This document shows, piece after piece, positions 1-8,875 of a stretch of DNA of 64,000 nt. Each line of letters begins with the position of its first letter. Within the stretch, counting starts at the first letter, position 1. Below the pieces are notes generated by a model. The model worked only from the letters and a program-made list of their open reading frames with translations. It was not told where the DNA came from and ran no database searches. Both the position numbers and the translations under genes were made by a program. Origin of the DNA: Bradyrhizobium sp. ISRA464 (GTDB taxonomy: Bacteria > Pseudomonadota > Alphaproteobacteria > Rhizobiales > Xanthobacteraceae); contig NZ_CP094526.1 of assembly GCF_029910095.1 (NCBI RefSeq), positions 6,076,001 through 6,140,000 of the forward strand, given 5' to 3'.

Positions 1-1
1 T

Positions 2-154
2 CAGGTGTTGATGGGTGCGCGGGGCTATCTCAGCCGCCGTTACTCGTATTCCGAACGAGGCGTCACCGCGGTGCCCGATTACGTTATCTCCGCGTACCAG
101 AAGCTGGTGACGCGCGGCCTGTTCGCCGCCAGCGGCAAGGAACGAAAGTCGTGA
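2..154 (+). CDS. C-terminal end of an unidentified protein (partial)
   Basis: An open frame runs from the window edge to a TGA at 152-154, giving the last 50 codons of a gene that starts outside the window. The residues (ending AASGKERKS) do not let me name the family. The stop overlaps the GTG start of the next gene in a GTGA overlap, which indicates translational coupling and a shared operon with the SDR and monooxygenase genes. Confidence 0.6.
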   Translation, partial: QVLMGARGYLSRRYSYSERGVTAVPDYVISAYQKLVTRGLFAASGKERKS

Positions 155-924
155 GCGCTGACGGCACCATCCTCGTCACCGGCGGCAGCCGTGGCATCGG
201 CGCGGCGACCGCGTCCCTGCTTGCTGATCAGGGCCATCACGTCGTCATCGTCGACATCGCACCCGAGCCGCTGGTCGGAACCACGGTCATCCTTTGGCCG
301 GCGCCGTTCGACGTCGCGAGTGAAAGTGCCGTCGTCGCCGGCGTCGCCGATATCGAGAAGGCGCACGGTCCGATCACGGGCCTCGTCAACGCCGCCGGCG
401 TGTTCGGCAAGATGCATTCGATCGAGCGGGTGCGGATGGAGCAATGGGACCACGAGGTCAACATCGACCTGCGCGGCACGTTCCTGGTCGCGCGCAGCGT
501 CGGCGTCGGTATGGCGAAGCGGCGACACGGTGCGATCGTCAACGTCGCCTCGGTCGCCGGCATGACCTCGGGACCGATCCATGCCTATACGGCGGCGAAG
601 GCCGGCGTCATCCAGATCACACAGACACTCGCCGCCGAATGGGGCCGCGTCGGCATCCGCGTCAACGCGGTGTCGCCCGGCTTCACCCGCACCGCGGCGC
701 TCGAGGCCGGCATCGCATCGGGCGCCCTGAACAAGGACATGCTCGCGCGCCCGACCGCCATGAACCGGCTGGTCGAGCCGATGGAGGTAGCGCAGGCGAT
801 CGTCTGGCTGCTCTCGCCCCTGAGCAGCGGCCTCACCGGCATCAACCTGCCGGTCGACGCCGGCTACATCGCGGGCACCACCTGGGCGGCCTATGGCGGC
901 CTGCCGGACGCGCCGGTCAGCTAG
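151..924 (+). CDS. Short-chain dehydrogenase/reductase (SDR)
   Basis: NAD(P)-dependent oxidoreductase of the classical SDR family, 257 residues, the usual length. The cofactor motif TGGSRGIG is at residues 10-17, NAAG at 80-83, and the catalytic Tyr-x3-Lys is Y146/K150, with S134 as the likely catalytic serine. The GTG start is chosen because it overlaps the upstream stop in GTGA. It is followed after 12 bp by a flavin monooxygenase, so an alcohol/ketone pair feeding a Baeyer-Villiger oxidation is plausible. The substrate cannot be read from the sequence. Confidence 0.9.
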   Translation: MSADGTILVTGGSRGIGAATASLLADQGHHVVIVDIAPEPLVGTTVILWPAPFDVASESAVVAGVADIEKAHGPITGLVNAAGVFGKMHSIERVRMEQWDHEVNIDLRGTFLVARSVGVGMAKRRHGAIVNVASVAGMTSGPIHAYTAAKAGVIQITQTLAAEWGRVGIRVNAVSPGFTRTAALEAGIASGALNKDMLARPTAMNRLVEPMEVAQAIVWLLSPLSSGLTGINLPVDAGYIAGTTWAAYGGLPDAPVS

Positions 925-936
925 GAACAACAACGC

Positions 937-2847
937 ATGAACATCGAGCTTCCGCGCAAGACCCTCGATCTGTCCTCCGCCATCGCGGAAGGCGATATCC
1001 GCGTGCTGCTGATGGTGCTGGTGCACATGACCGGCGACGAGAAGTGGCTGGAGCCTCCCTACAAGCCGAAGCGCGACGTCCGCCTGATCCCCGATCCCGA
1101 TGCCGGCGTGCCGAGGGAGATCCAGGATGAGATCCGTGCGGCCGTGCTCAATCTGTTCGCGCACGGTACACCCAAGCCCATCATCAGCGATCCCGGCGAC
1201 GAACTGATGCTGAGGATGATGCGGGCAACGCTTGGTGAAAACGTTGCGGCGGAATATGCGCCGTTGATGCGCGAAGAGATGGGCTTCATCCCCCGCGACG
1301 CGCGCTGGCAAAAGCGCCCCTCCGACGAGACGTTGGCGCGGCAGCATGTGCTGATCGTCGGCGCCGGCGTCTGCGCGATTGCGCTCGGTGTCGCGCTCGG
1401 ACGGCTCGGCATCCCCTACACGATCGTCGAGAAGGAAGACGAGATCGGCGGCACCTGGTACGTCAACCGCTATCCCGGTTGCGGCGTCGATACGCCGAAC
1501 CACTCCTATTCCTTCTCCTTCGGCGCACGCAATCCATGGACGCGCTATTTCGCGCAGCGCCAGGAGTTGCTGGACTATCTGCTCAAGGTCGTGCGCGAAT
1601 ATGGCATCCGCAAGAACGTCCGCCTCAACACCGAGCTCGTCGCCGCGCGCTGGGATGAGGGCAAACGGCGCTGGATCTCGACCCTCAAGACACACAACGG
1701 TGAAGAGACTTTCGAGTCGACCGCGCTGGTCAGCGCGATCGGCCAGCTCAACGATCCCTCGCCGGCCCGCTTCAGAGGAGACGAGGATTTCAAGGGCCTG
1801 ACGGTTCATTCGTCGCTGTGGTCCGACGACATCAAGCTCGACGGCAAGCATGTCGCGGTGATCGGCACCGGCGCGACCGCGATGCAGCTCGTGCCGTCAA
1901 TTGCCGATCGTGTCGCCTCGGTGACCGTCTATCAGCGCACCGCGCAGTGGGCGCGCCCGGTGAAGGGCTATTCCGATCCGATCACCGACGGCGCGCAATG
2001 GCTGCTCGCGCATCTGCCGTTCTATGTGCAGTGGTACCGCTTCAACATGTTCTGGCGCTACGGCGACGGTTTGCTGCCATTCCTGCGCAAGGATCCGGCC
2101 TGGCCGCATCCGGACCGCGCCGTCAACAAGGGCAACGATCGGCATCGGCAGGAACTGACCGATTTCATCCTGTCGGAATTGAAGGATCGCCCCGACCTGA
2201 TCGAGAAATGCGTGCCGACCTACCCGCCCTACGGCAAGCGCATCCTGCTCGACAACAACTGGTTCAAGACGCTGACCAAGCCGAACGTCGAACTCGTCAC
2301 CGACACGATCGACCACTTCGCACCGGAAGGCATCGTCACCGCCGACGGCAGGCTGCGGCCGCACGACATCATCGTGATCTCGACCGGCTTCAAGGTCTCC
2401 GAGATGGCCGCGCGACTGAACATCACCGGGCGCGACGGCAAGAACCTCAAGCAGGTCTGGCGCGACGACAATCCGACCGCATATCTCGGACTCACCGTGC
2501 CGGACTTTCCCAATCTCTTCCTGATGCTCGGACCCAACTCCGGACCCGCGCACGGCGGCAGCGTGATCTTCCAGTCCGAATGCCAGAGCCGCTACATCTC
2601 CGCCTGTCTGGTCGAGATGATCGAGAACGACATCGCGGCGATCGACGTGCATCCTGACGCGCATGATCAGTATGTCCGCGAGGTCGACGCCGAGCATGAG
2701 CAGTTGATCTGGACGCATCCGGGCATGACGACCTACTACCGCAACAGCCGAGGGCGGGTGTTCTCGGCGATGCCGTGGCGATTCGTCGACTACTGGAGAA
2801 TGACCCACGATCCGGATTTCAGCCAATATCGCCAGACCAGAGCCTGA
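937..2847 (+). CDS. FAD-dependent Baeyer-Villiger-type monooxygenase
   Basis: A 636-residue flavoprotein monooxygenase. A first Rossmann motif (GAGVCAIALG, near residue 142) binds FAD and a second (GTGATAMQ, near 310) binds NADPH. Between them lies the family fingerprint FKGLTVHSSLW, matching FxGxxxHxxxW, which marks type I Baeyer-Villiger monooxygenases. An N-terminal extension of about 130 residues precedes the first Rossmann fold, as in larger family members of roughly 600-650 residues. It would convert a ketone to an ester or lactone. Its position just after an SDR suggests a two-step alcohol-to-ester catabolic route; the substrate is unknown. Confidence 0.9.
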   Translation: MNIELPRKTLDLSSAIAEGDIRVLLMVLVHMTGDEKWLEPPYKPKRDVRLIPDPDAGVPREIQDEIRAAVLNLFAHGTPKPIISDPGDELMLRMMRATLGENVAAEYAPLMREEMGFIPRDARWQKRPSDETLARQHVLIVGAGVCAIALGVALGRLGIPYTIVEKEDEIGGTWYVNRYPGCGVDTPNHSYSFSFGARNPWTRYFAQRQELLDYLLKVVREYGIRKNVRLNTELVAARWDEGKRRWISTLKTHNGEETFESTALVSAIGQLNDPSPARFRGDEDFKGLTVHSSLWSDDIKLDGKHVAVIGTGATAMQLVPSIADRVASVTVYQRTAQWARPVKGYSDPITDGAQWLLAHLPFYVQWYRFNMFWRYGDGLLPFLRKDPAWPHPDRAVNKGNDRHRQELTDFILSELKDRPDLIEKCVPTYPPYGKRILLDNNWFKTLTKPNVELVTDTIDHFAPEGIVTADGRLRPHDIIVISTGFKVSEMAARLNITGRDGKNLKQVWRDDNPTAYLGLTVPDFPNLFLMLGPNSGPAHGGSVIFQSECQSRYISACLVEMIENDIAAIDVHPDAHDQYVREVDAEHEQLIWTHPGMTTYYRNSRGRVFSAMPWRFVDYWRMTHDPDFSQYRQTRA

Positions 2848-3366
2848 CAGGGAACCTGACCTGAATCGCCTTCTCCTTAACTTGACAGGTCGCGATATCT
2901 GCCGCAGCATTTGCGCAATGCACCTGTTGAGGTGACGGAGCGAGTGCTCCCCACGTCGCAGGAAATGACGGCGGATCATATGGTCTGCCGGCACGCAGTA
3001 GAAGCGGACAGATGTCCGTCGGACCACCCTTGGAGAGGAGCATGACGCCACCGGCGAAAGCCAGCGACCTTGCTCAGCGGCAAGGTCTCGGCGCACGTTG
3101 AAGCGAACAGCAGCTGCTAGCTACGTCGCGCCGCCGACAATCTGAACATATCCGCAGGACAGGAGCGCAAAGGCCAAGCGCTTTGGGTCCCGAAATACTA
3201 CTGGTGTGTACCAGATATCCTTCGCTAAAACGAAGTTGCAGGGCCCCGCGATGCTTGAATGCACCGGGGCCCGTTCGTTTGCGCTCTCCCGTCCGGGATC
3301 GCCACCTCGCATTTGCGTCGTTGCTTCCGATCGGGAACAATCGCCCTGAGCAAGCGAGGATCGATG
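2848..3366. other. Intergenic region without a convincing gene
   Basis: About 520 bases between the monooxygenase and the isomerase-like gene. A short frame at 3041 starts ATG after a good AGGAG-type site but stops after 19 codons, so it looks like a remnant or chance. No clear terminator or repeat was found; the promoter of the next gene presumably lies at the right end. Confidence 0.4.
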
Positions 3367-3996
3367 ATGGAAAAGCCGCGGGTACGCATCTACACCGACT
3401 ACAAGAGTCCGTATGCCTACGTCGCCAACAAGCGACTGTTCGAGCTCGAGGAGAAATACGGCGCTGAACTGGAATGGCTTCCGTACACCCTGCGCATTCC
3501 CGAATTCATGGGCACGGTCGAGGAGCGGACGCCGCATTTCTGGCGCAAGGTGCGCTACTCCTATATGGACGCGCGGCGCTTCGCCAACGCACAAGGCCTC
3601 ATCATGAAGGGCCCGCGCCGAATCTACGACGCGTTCTATTCCAGCGCCGGAATGCTGTTCGCGCAGCGCCATGGATTGTTCCGGCCGTACCACGACACGG
3701 TGTTCCGGCGGTTCTGGAACCATGAGCTGGAGATCGACGACCTAGCCGAGATTGCCGGCGTGATTTCCTCGATTGGCGGCTCCGCCGGCGACTTCGAGGC
3801 CTATGTCCGCGGGCCCGCCCGCGCGGAGCACGACCGCATCATCGACGAGGCCGAAGCGCTCGGCGTGTTCGGAGTTCCGAGCATGGTGTTCAATGGCGAA
3901 CTGTTCTGGGGCGGCGACCGCATCGATATGCTGATCGAACGGATCGAACGCCCGGAGACAATCGCGATCGCACTCGGAAGCCGGCATCGCAAGTAG
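3367..3996 (+). CDS. DsbA-fold isomerase (2-hydroxychromene-2-carboxylate isomerase-like)
   Basis: A 209-residue protein of the DsbA/kappa-class GST thioredoxin fold. The N-terminal strand reads VRIYTDYKSPYAYVANK, with an SPY motif where this isomerase family has its glutathione-contacting Ser. The conserved cis-proline loop GVFGVPSMVFNGELFWG, followed by a DRID segment, sits near the C-terminus. It has no CxxC, so it is not a disulfide oxidase. The second of two adjacent ATGs is chosen because it has the better distance to GAGGA at 3356-3360; longer versions starting at 3259 have no such site. It probably acts in aromatic catabolism with glutathione. Confidence 0.8.
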   Translation: MEKPRVRIYTDYKSPYAYVANKRLFELEEKYGAELEWLPYTLRIPEFMGTVEERTPHFWRKVRYSYMDARRFANAQGLIMKGPRRIYDAFYSSAGMLFAQRHGLFRPYHDTVFRRFWNHELEIDDLAEIAGVISSIGGSAGDFEAYVRGPARAEHDRIIDEAEALGVFGVPSMVFNGELFWGGDRIDMLIERIERPETIAIALGSRHRK

Positions 3997-4086
3997 ACTC
4001 AGCTGGGAACACCGACCGCGCTCGTTTCGAATCTGTTTACCCTCTTTGACTAGCCTCGCCGGCGACGTGAGCATCGAGAGCCGGGC

Positions 4087-4359
4087 ATGTTCAAGGAAGG
4101 CCTCCCGATTTCCTATGATGCGCCAGCCGACCTGAAGAAGTGGCCTTCTCTCAGGAACGAGCGGATCGCCAGCAAGGCGCCCTACCTGGTCTACAACGGC
4201 ACGCTGGCGGACTGCATCCGGCTGCTGCTGGCCAAACCGGTCAACCAGATTTCGCTCTACGACATCGTGACCGAGCGCCAGGTGGCGTTCGACAGCAATG
4301 TGCTGTCCCCCGCCGACGCAGCCGAGATCGCGCTGCGCAAGGACTTTCCGAAGGCTTGA
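4087..4359 (+). CDS. Small conserved-looking hypothetical protein
   Basis: A 90-residue soluble protein starting MFKEGLPISYDAPADLKKW, with no signal peptide or membrane segment. I do not recognise a family. It has coding-like composition in one frame and converges with the GST-like gene, the two stops being only a few bases apart. Function unknown. Confidence 0.6.
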   Translation: MFKEGLPISYDAPADLKKWPSLRNERIASKAPYLVYNGTLADCIRLLLAKPVNQISLYDIVTERQVAFDSNVLSPADAAEIALRKDFPKA

Positions 4360-4362
4360 CGA

Positions 4363-5373
4363 TCACCCTCCGTCCAGGACGGCCCAGCAGCCGGTGCGCT
4401 CGAGTACGCCCCTCAAGGCGGCACGATCGGCGCCGTCGAGCGCGGCGAACTTCGCGCGAAGCTGCTGCAGGCACTTGACCTGATATTTGAACGGCGCCAG
4501 CGCGTAAGACAGGCCCCAGACGTTGATCTCGAGCCGGTCGAGTCCTTTCGCGTGGGCATCCGCATTGGCGACCAGGAACGGCAAATAGAGCTCGCCGGCG
4601 ATCCGCAGCAGCGCTTCGGCGAACCCGCCGAGCGCCTGCTCACGCGAATACCACGCTCCTTCGACGCCGGACGCGTCATCGAGCCGCCGCACCCAATGAT
4701 CGGTGAACGGCGCCCGCTGCCGCATGATCCGCATCGGCGTGGGATCCGTCGCCATCTCGCTCAGTTGTCCGAACCAGGCAAAATCCGCCAGCGACGGCCG
4801 GCTGCCGAACAGATAATTCGTCATGCCGACATGTGGCTCGAAGGCCGCGAGGATGCGGCGGTGGCTCTCTTCCAGAAGCGGCTTGTTCTCGGCGGTCGCG
4901 CCGAGAATGACCATGCGCGAGATCTGCCGCTCGCGGAATTCCTCGATCTCCTCCGGGCTGCCGGTCTCGGCATCCGATGTCGACCATTCCTCGGCGGCCC
5001 AGCGCGAAACATAGGCCTGGTCCTCCGGATCCCACCAACGATAGAGAAACAGCGGCTTCACCGCCCACTCGTCGGCGAGGTCCTCGAGCAGGTCGCAGAC
5101 GAAGGCGACCGCCTTGTCGTCAGGGATCACCGAACGTCCCTGATGCCGCGCTTCCAGATCATGGGCGAGCGCCGTGGTCTCACCGCGATAGCTGCCGTCG
5201 GGATATTGCAGCACCGGGATCAGCATCGGCTTCAGATGCGCGGTCGCCTTGCGCAATGCCTTGGTCATGATGACCCAGTCATGCGGAATCCGTCGGTAAC
5301 GCATCAGCGCGCGCAGCTTGATCGCATAGGGTGACGCGGTCGATCCGATCAGGCGATAGCGGCCGTCAGTCAT
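4363..5373 (-). CDS. Glutathione S-transferase family protein
   Basis: A 336-residue protein with an N-terminal thioredoxin-like domain (GSTASPYAIKLRALMRYRR, residues 8-26) containing the S-P-Y signature of GSTs. The cis-Pro/ET glutathione-binding segment (IPVLQYPDGSYRGETTAL) follows, then a long helical C-terminal domain. The start is set at the ATG preceded by GGAG at 8 bases, which removes an unlikely 22-residue extension. It is longer than a typical 200-residue GST because the C-terminal half is enlarged. The exact reaction is unknown. Confidence 0.82.
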   Translation of the reverse strand: MTDGRYRLIGSTASPYAIKLRALMRYRRIPHDWVIMTKALRKATAHLKPMLIPVLQYPDGSYRGETTALAHDLEARHQGRSVIPDDKAVAFVCDLLEDLADEWAVKPLFLYRWWDPEDQAYVSRWAAEEWSTSDAETGSPEEIEEFRERQISRMVILGATAENKPLLEESHRRILAAFEPHVGMTNYLFGSRPSLADFAWFGQLSEMATDPTPMRIMRQRAPFTDHWVRRLDDASGVEGAWYSREQALGGFAEALLRIAGELYLPFLVANADAHAKGLDRLEINVWGLSYALAPFKYQVKCLQQLRAKFAALDGADRAALRGVLERTGCWAVLDGG

Positions 5374-5390
5374 GATATCGCTCCTCGCCG

Positions 5391-5593
5391 TCACACGGAA
5401 AAGCCCGGATTGCCGTAGGGATAGAACTGCGTGAGCCACCCATGTAGTTGGTGGGATCGGAGCGCAGCAACGCCTCGCCCTTGGCCGGCGAGCCCGGACA
5501 GATGAAGTCGTCGCGCGTGGTCTCGTTCGGCAGGAAGGAGACGGTTTCGTGGGAGAATTGCAGGACGGCGATACGTATCTTGCGATCGCTCAT
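5391..5593 (-). pseudogene. mlrC-like (peptidase M81 family) remnant
   Basis: The first 50 or so residues (IRIAVLQFSHETVSFLPNET, then a DDFICPGSPAKGEALL stretch) look like the N-terminus of the M81/MlrC family, whose members are about 480-500 residues. After NYMGG the frame is lost. A neighbouring frame reads LTQFYPYGNPGFSV and stops at 5391, and may be a distant part of the same gene. This is best explained by a large internal deletion with loss of frame. It sits directly upstream of the GST gene on the same strand. Confidence 0.6.
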
Positions 5594-5779
5594 TTTGGGC
5601 GCCTCGGCTCTTTTCCTGCATACTGACATCGATCCCGGCGCGCGCCAATGGCGCATTCGGATTTTGCCCGCCAGACCTGCAAATAAGCTGACGAGGTCCG
5701 GCTTTCCCTCAGGCGAATTCTGCTATCTTTCCGTCCAATCAGCGGCCTCGGCCCGCTCCATTTCTTCAGGAGAGAACGC

Positions 5780-6574
5780 ATGAACCCGCCCGTCAGTTCG
5801 CCTGCGATCAAGGTCGCCAAATCGGTTCGCGATCAGGTGAGCGCAGAGGAATGGCAGGCCCGCGTCGATCTCGCCGCTTGCTACCGGTTGACGGCGATGT
5901 ACGGCATGACCGAGATGATCGCCAACCACATCTCCTGCCGCGTTCCCGGCACCACAGACCAATTCCTGATCAATCCCTACGGCATGCTCTACGAAGAAAT
6001 CGACGCGTCCTGCCTGATCAGGGTGGACGTCGAGGGCAACACGCTGTTCAACGCAACAGACTATGACGTCAACGTCGCGGGCTTTGTCATTCACAGCGCC
6101 ATCCACATGGCCAAGCACGACATCGACTGCGTCGCGCACACCCACACGCCGGCCGGCATGGCGGTCTCGGCGATGGAATGCGGCCTGCTGCCGATTGCGC
6201 AGACCTCGATGCGCTTCCTGCACATCGCCTATCACGACTTCGAAGGCATCGCCGACAATATCGACGAGCGTGAGCGGCTCGTCCGCGACCTCGACGACAA
6301 CGAGGCGATGATCCTGCGCAACCACGGCCTGCTGGTCGTCGGCCGCTCCGTGCCGGCCGCATTCAACGTGCTGTTCCGCCTCGAACGCGCCTGCCAGACC
6401 CAGGTCATGGCCCTGTCCTGCAACACAAAGCTGGTCTATCCGCCGCAGAACATCCTCGAAGACACCTATGAGCGGATGCTGCCCAAGCCCGGCCGTGCCG
6501 CGCGCAACGGCGAGCTCGCCTGGCCCGCTTTGCTGCGCAAGCTCGACCGCGTGGATCCCTCGTTCCGGAATTGA
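5780..6574 (+). CDS. Class II aldolase/adducin family protein
   Basis: A 264-residue protein of the class II aldolase/adducin fold. The zinc-binding HTHTPAGMAVS motif and the later RNHGLLVVG motif supply the usual three histidines. Family members are fuculose-phosphate-type aldolases or decarboxylases. The ATG start has an AGGAG site about 8 bases upstream. The length and motifs look intact. No kinase or isomerase partner is adjacent, so the substrate is not predictable; many unassigned homologues in Bradyrhizobium-type genomes have this form. Confidence 0.85.
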   Translation: MNPPVSSPAIKVAKSVRDQVSAEEWQARVDLAACYRLTAMYGMTEMIANHISCRVPGTTDQFLINPYGMLYEEIDASCLIRVDVEGNTLFNATDYDVNVAGFVIHSAIHMAKHDIDCVAHTHTPAGMAVSAMECGLLPIAQTSMRFLHIAYHDFEGIADNIDERERLVRDLDDNEAMILRNHGLLVVGRSVPAAFNVLFRLERACQTQVMALSCNTKLVYPPQNILEDTYERMLPKPGRAARNGELAWPALLRKLDRVDPSFRN

Positions 6575-6619
6575 GGTCCGGCGTTCCTCTGCACGTATCA
6601 GTGAGTCTGTCCACGATGT

Positions 6620-6715
6620 CATCACCCGTGCATGCGGGTGATCCAGTACTCCAGTGACGCCGGGACTTGAACCGAGAGGCCGCGGCGTACTGGATGCCTC
6701 GCATGCGCGGAGCAT
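6620..6715. repeat. Probable dispersed palindromic repeat left of the IS
   Basis: A non-coding stretch contains CACCCGTGCATGCGGGTG followed by AGTACTCCAGTGACG and a partly complementary CGGCGTACTGGATGCC segment, able to fold on itself. This resembles the short CACCCGC/GCGGGTG repeats scattered between genes in Bradyrhizobium-type genomes. Identification is from memory of that repeat type; no second copy was found in this window. Confidence 0.4.
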
Positions 6716-6724
6716 GACGACTGA

Positions 6725-7893
6725 TACCAACGGCCCCCGGATTTGACTCACATTTGGGATTCCCAAATCAGTGAGTTTCTGAATCGATGTTGCTGCGTAG
6801 ACAGGAGCAATATCGATGGGGGCAGCGGTAGCGATTACGCGGCTTGATTTGACCGCGGGCGAGCTTCGGAAGGCGGCGCGCAGAGAGAAGAATAGTACGG
6901 TAGCGCGGCGGATATTGGCGCTTGCGCTTGTGCTGGAGGGCGCGGACCGCAAGAAGGCAGCCGAAAGTTGCGGGATGGATCGTCAGACCCTGCGGGACTG
7001 GGTGCATCGTTATAACGCCGAAGGCTTGGCGGGACTGCGGTCGCGCAAACCGACGGGACCGCGGTCGCGGCTGACGACAGAGCAGCAGGCCGAATTGGCC
7101 GCGTTGGTCGAGGCCGGTCCCGATCCTGAGCAGCATGGGGTCGTACGTTGGCGGCGGGTGGATTTGCGCGACGCGCTTGAGCGGCGGTTTGGCGTCAAAC
7201 TGCACGAACGTTCGGTCGGCAAGGTTCTGGCCAAGCTCGGGTACCGCCGGCTCTCGGTGCGGCCGCGCCATCCGCAAGCCGATGAAGCGGCTCAGGAAGC
7301 GTTCAAAAAAACTTTGCTACGACCCTCACGACAACGCTCCCCGCTCACGCCCAAGGCAAGCCGATCGAAATCTGGTTCCAGGACGAGGCGCGGATCGGCC
7401 AGCAGGGCACGCTGACACGCGTGTGGGCCAAGCGTGGCTCACGGCCTCGCGCGCCGCGCGATCGACGTTACGATTGGGCTTATCTCTTCGGTGCCGCCTG
7501 TCCTCAACGTGGCGTCGCCGCGGGTCTTGTCATGCCGACGGCAAATGCAGAGGCGATGTCACTGCATTTGGAGGCAATCAGCCGCAAAGTTGCACCCGAC
7601 GCACATGCCGTTCTCGTCTTCGACGGCGCCGGCTATCACAGTGCCGGCACCGTCCGAGCTCCGGAAAATATCACTCTGTTACAGCTGCCGCCTTATGCGC
7701 CCGAGCTCAATCCGATTGAAAACGTCTGGCAGTACCTGCGCGCCAACAAGCTCGCCATCACCGTCTTCGACGACTACGACGATATCGTCGCCAAGACCTG
7801 CGAAGCCTGGAACTTCTTCGCAAATGATCCAGATCGCATCGCCTCAATCACAAGCCGCACTTGGGCAACAGTCAATCCTTAGGGCCATTGGTA
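6725..7893 (+). mobile_element. IS630-like insertion sequence (about 1.17 kb)
   Basis: Imperfect terminal inverted repeats begin TACCAACGGCCC at 6725 and, read from the other end at 7893, TACCAATGGCCC; similarity continues about 12 further bases to TTGACT. The ends are the TA dinucleotides typical of the TA target duplication of IS630/Tc1 elements. The element holds one transposase gene in two frames. It lies between the aldolase gene and a dispersed repeat and appears to interrupt no gene. Confidence 0.85.
6816..7882 (+). CDS. IS630 family transposase, two overlapping frames
   Basis: The first frame (6816 onward, ATG after CAGGAG) encodes a helix-turn-helix domain (KKAAESCGMDRQTLRDWVHR) and runs in-frame to 7415. 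The catalytic DDE part (IWFQDEARIGQQG, later VFDGAGYHSAG and PPYAPELNPIENVWQYL) is in the -1 frame and ends at 7882. The switch point is a run of seven A at 7305-7311, so -1 ribosomal frameshifting or polymerase slippage would produce one full-length protein of about 355 residues. A disabling indel is the alternative. Confidence 0.8.
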
Positions 7894-7974
7894 TGAGAGG
7901 ATATGGGTCCGCATTCTCGCGACATGATTTGTCCGAGTTTTTGCATTTCGTTCTGCCCTCTCATCGAGCAGAGG

Positions 7975-8320
7975 GCGCAGGGAAAGCCGGGTGCCGATCG
8001 CACCCATGGGTCCCGTGCAAATGGAAAGCACGGGAGATAGGACCACAGGTGAAACCGGAGCAATCCCGGCTTTCCCTGCGCGATGGGTTACGGCTTACTT
8101 CGTGCTCTCCCCGGCGAGACTTGGCTTTTTTGTCACCGTCTTCGCAAAGATGCGTTCCGCATCTTGCGAGGAGACACCTGCCACTGGGGCGTCGGAACCA
8201 CACGACTTCACCGTCCGCCTTACGCGTGCTCGTCAGTCACACGCTCGGCGTCCACCGCATCTCGACCCAACACTCGTGACGATCGCGAAGCGCCCCTCAA
8301 GCGGGTGAGACAGAGGCATT
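7975..8320. repeat. Long dispersed intergenic repeat
   Basis: The stretch contains an inverted pair, GCAGGGAAAGCCGGG near 7978 and CCCGGCTTTCCCTGC near 8067, followed by a block reading CGTGCTCTCCCCGGCGA and later ACCACACGACTTCACCGTCCG. I recognise this overall layout as a repeat found many times in Bradyrhizobium and Afipia-type genomes, often mis-annotated as small proteins. Open frames here are therefore not real genes. From 8320 to 8503 I see only a possible promoter. Confidence 0.6.
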
Positions 8321-8503
8321 AGACTGCTGAGTTGGGTCAAACGCGAAACGAAAAATTGCCCGTCGGGTTACTTTGTCGCAGGCGCCGTGCGACAAGGCGC
8401 TCTAAACTGCCCCGCATTTTCGGTTTTGATCTATCGCAAATGTTACCCGCCCATGCCGGCCAATTTTATATATAGTTCAATTCCACCATTGGAAGTTCGC
8501 GCC

Positions 8504-8716
8504 ATGTTGACAGGAAAGGATTGCGAGAGGTACGCGGCAGAATACAAGCGTCTCTCCGAACAGTCCGGTCTTTCGCACGACTGCGTCGCAGTCATGAAGA
8601 ACATCTCGCGAAGTCTCAAGGGGCTTGCGGGCCAGCTCGATCGCCTCGCAGCGCTACAACGACACGCGACACAGTCTGACGCTGGTGATCGCTGCCCACC
8701 TCTTCCGCCCGGATGA
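8504..8716 (+). CDS. Small hypothetical protein
   Basis: A 70-residue soluble protein beginning MLTGKDCERYAAEYKRLSEQ, mostly helical and charged, with no signal peptide. I chose the ATG at 8504 rather than an upstream extension because the upstream residues look non-coding. I do not recognise a domain. Short helical proteins of this style are common as orphan genes in Bradyrhizobium-type genomes. Function unknown. Confidence 0.5.
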   Translation: MLTGKDCERYAAEYKRLSEQSGLSHDCVAVMKNISRSLKGLAGQLDRLAALQRHATQSDAGDRCPPLPPG

Positions 8717-8875
8717 ATTCCGACGCTAAGCACTCGCGCGCTCCCGAGCGAGAATCTCGCAATCCCGCTACGGCTAAGCGCGGCGTCGACCACCGACTTG
8801 GGCAGCATCCGATCCATCCCCGTGGGCCGACGTGCCGATGGTCATTGAAGCTTGGGCCTCAGCAGGAGCAGAAAT

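Noticed and set aside
79..1851. 590-residue minus-strand open frame opposite the SDR and monooxygenase genes
   Set aside because: It is Arg/Asp/Ala-rich low-complexity text produced by the complementary strand of two clearly real genes with catalytic motifs.
3041..3100. Small gene with a strong ribosome site
   Set aside because: The frame stops after 19 codons and shows no recognisable product.
7991..8322. Short open frames in the block after the first IS
   Set aside because: They fall in a dispersed non-coding repeat with inverted pairs and have no ribosome sites.
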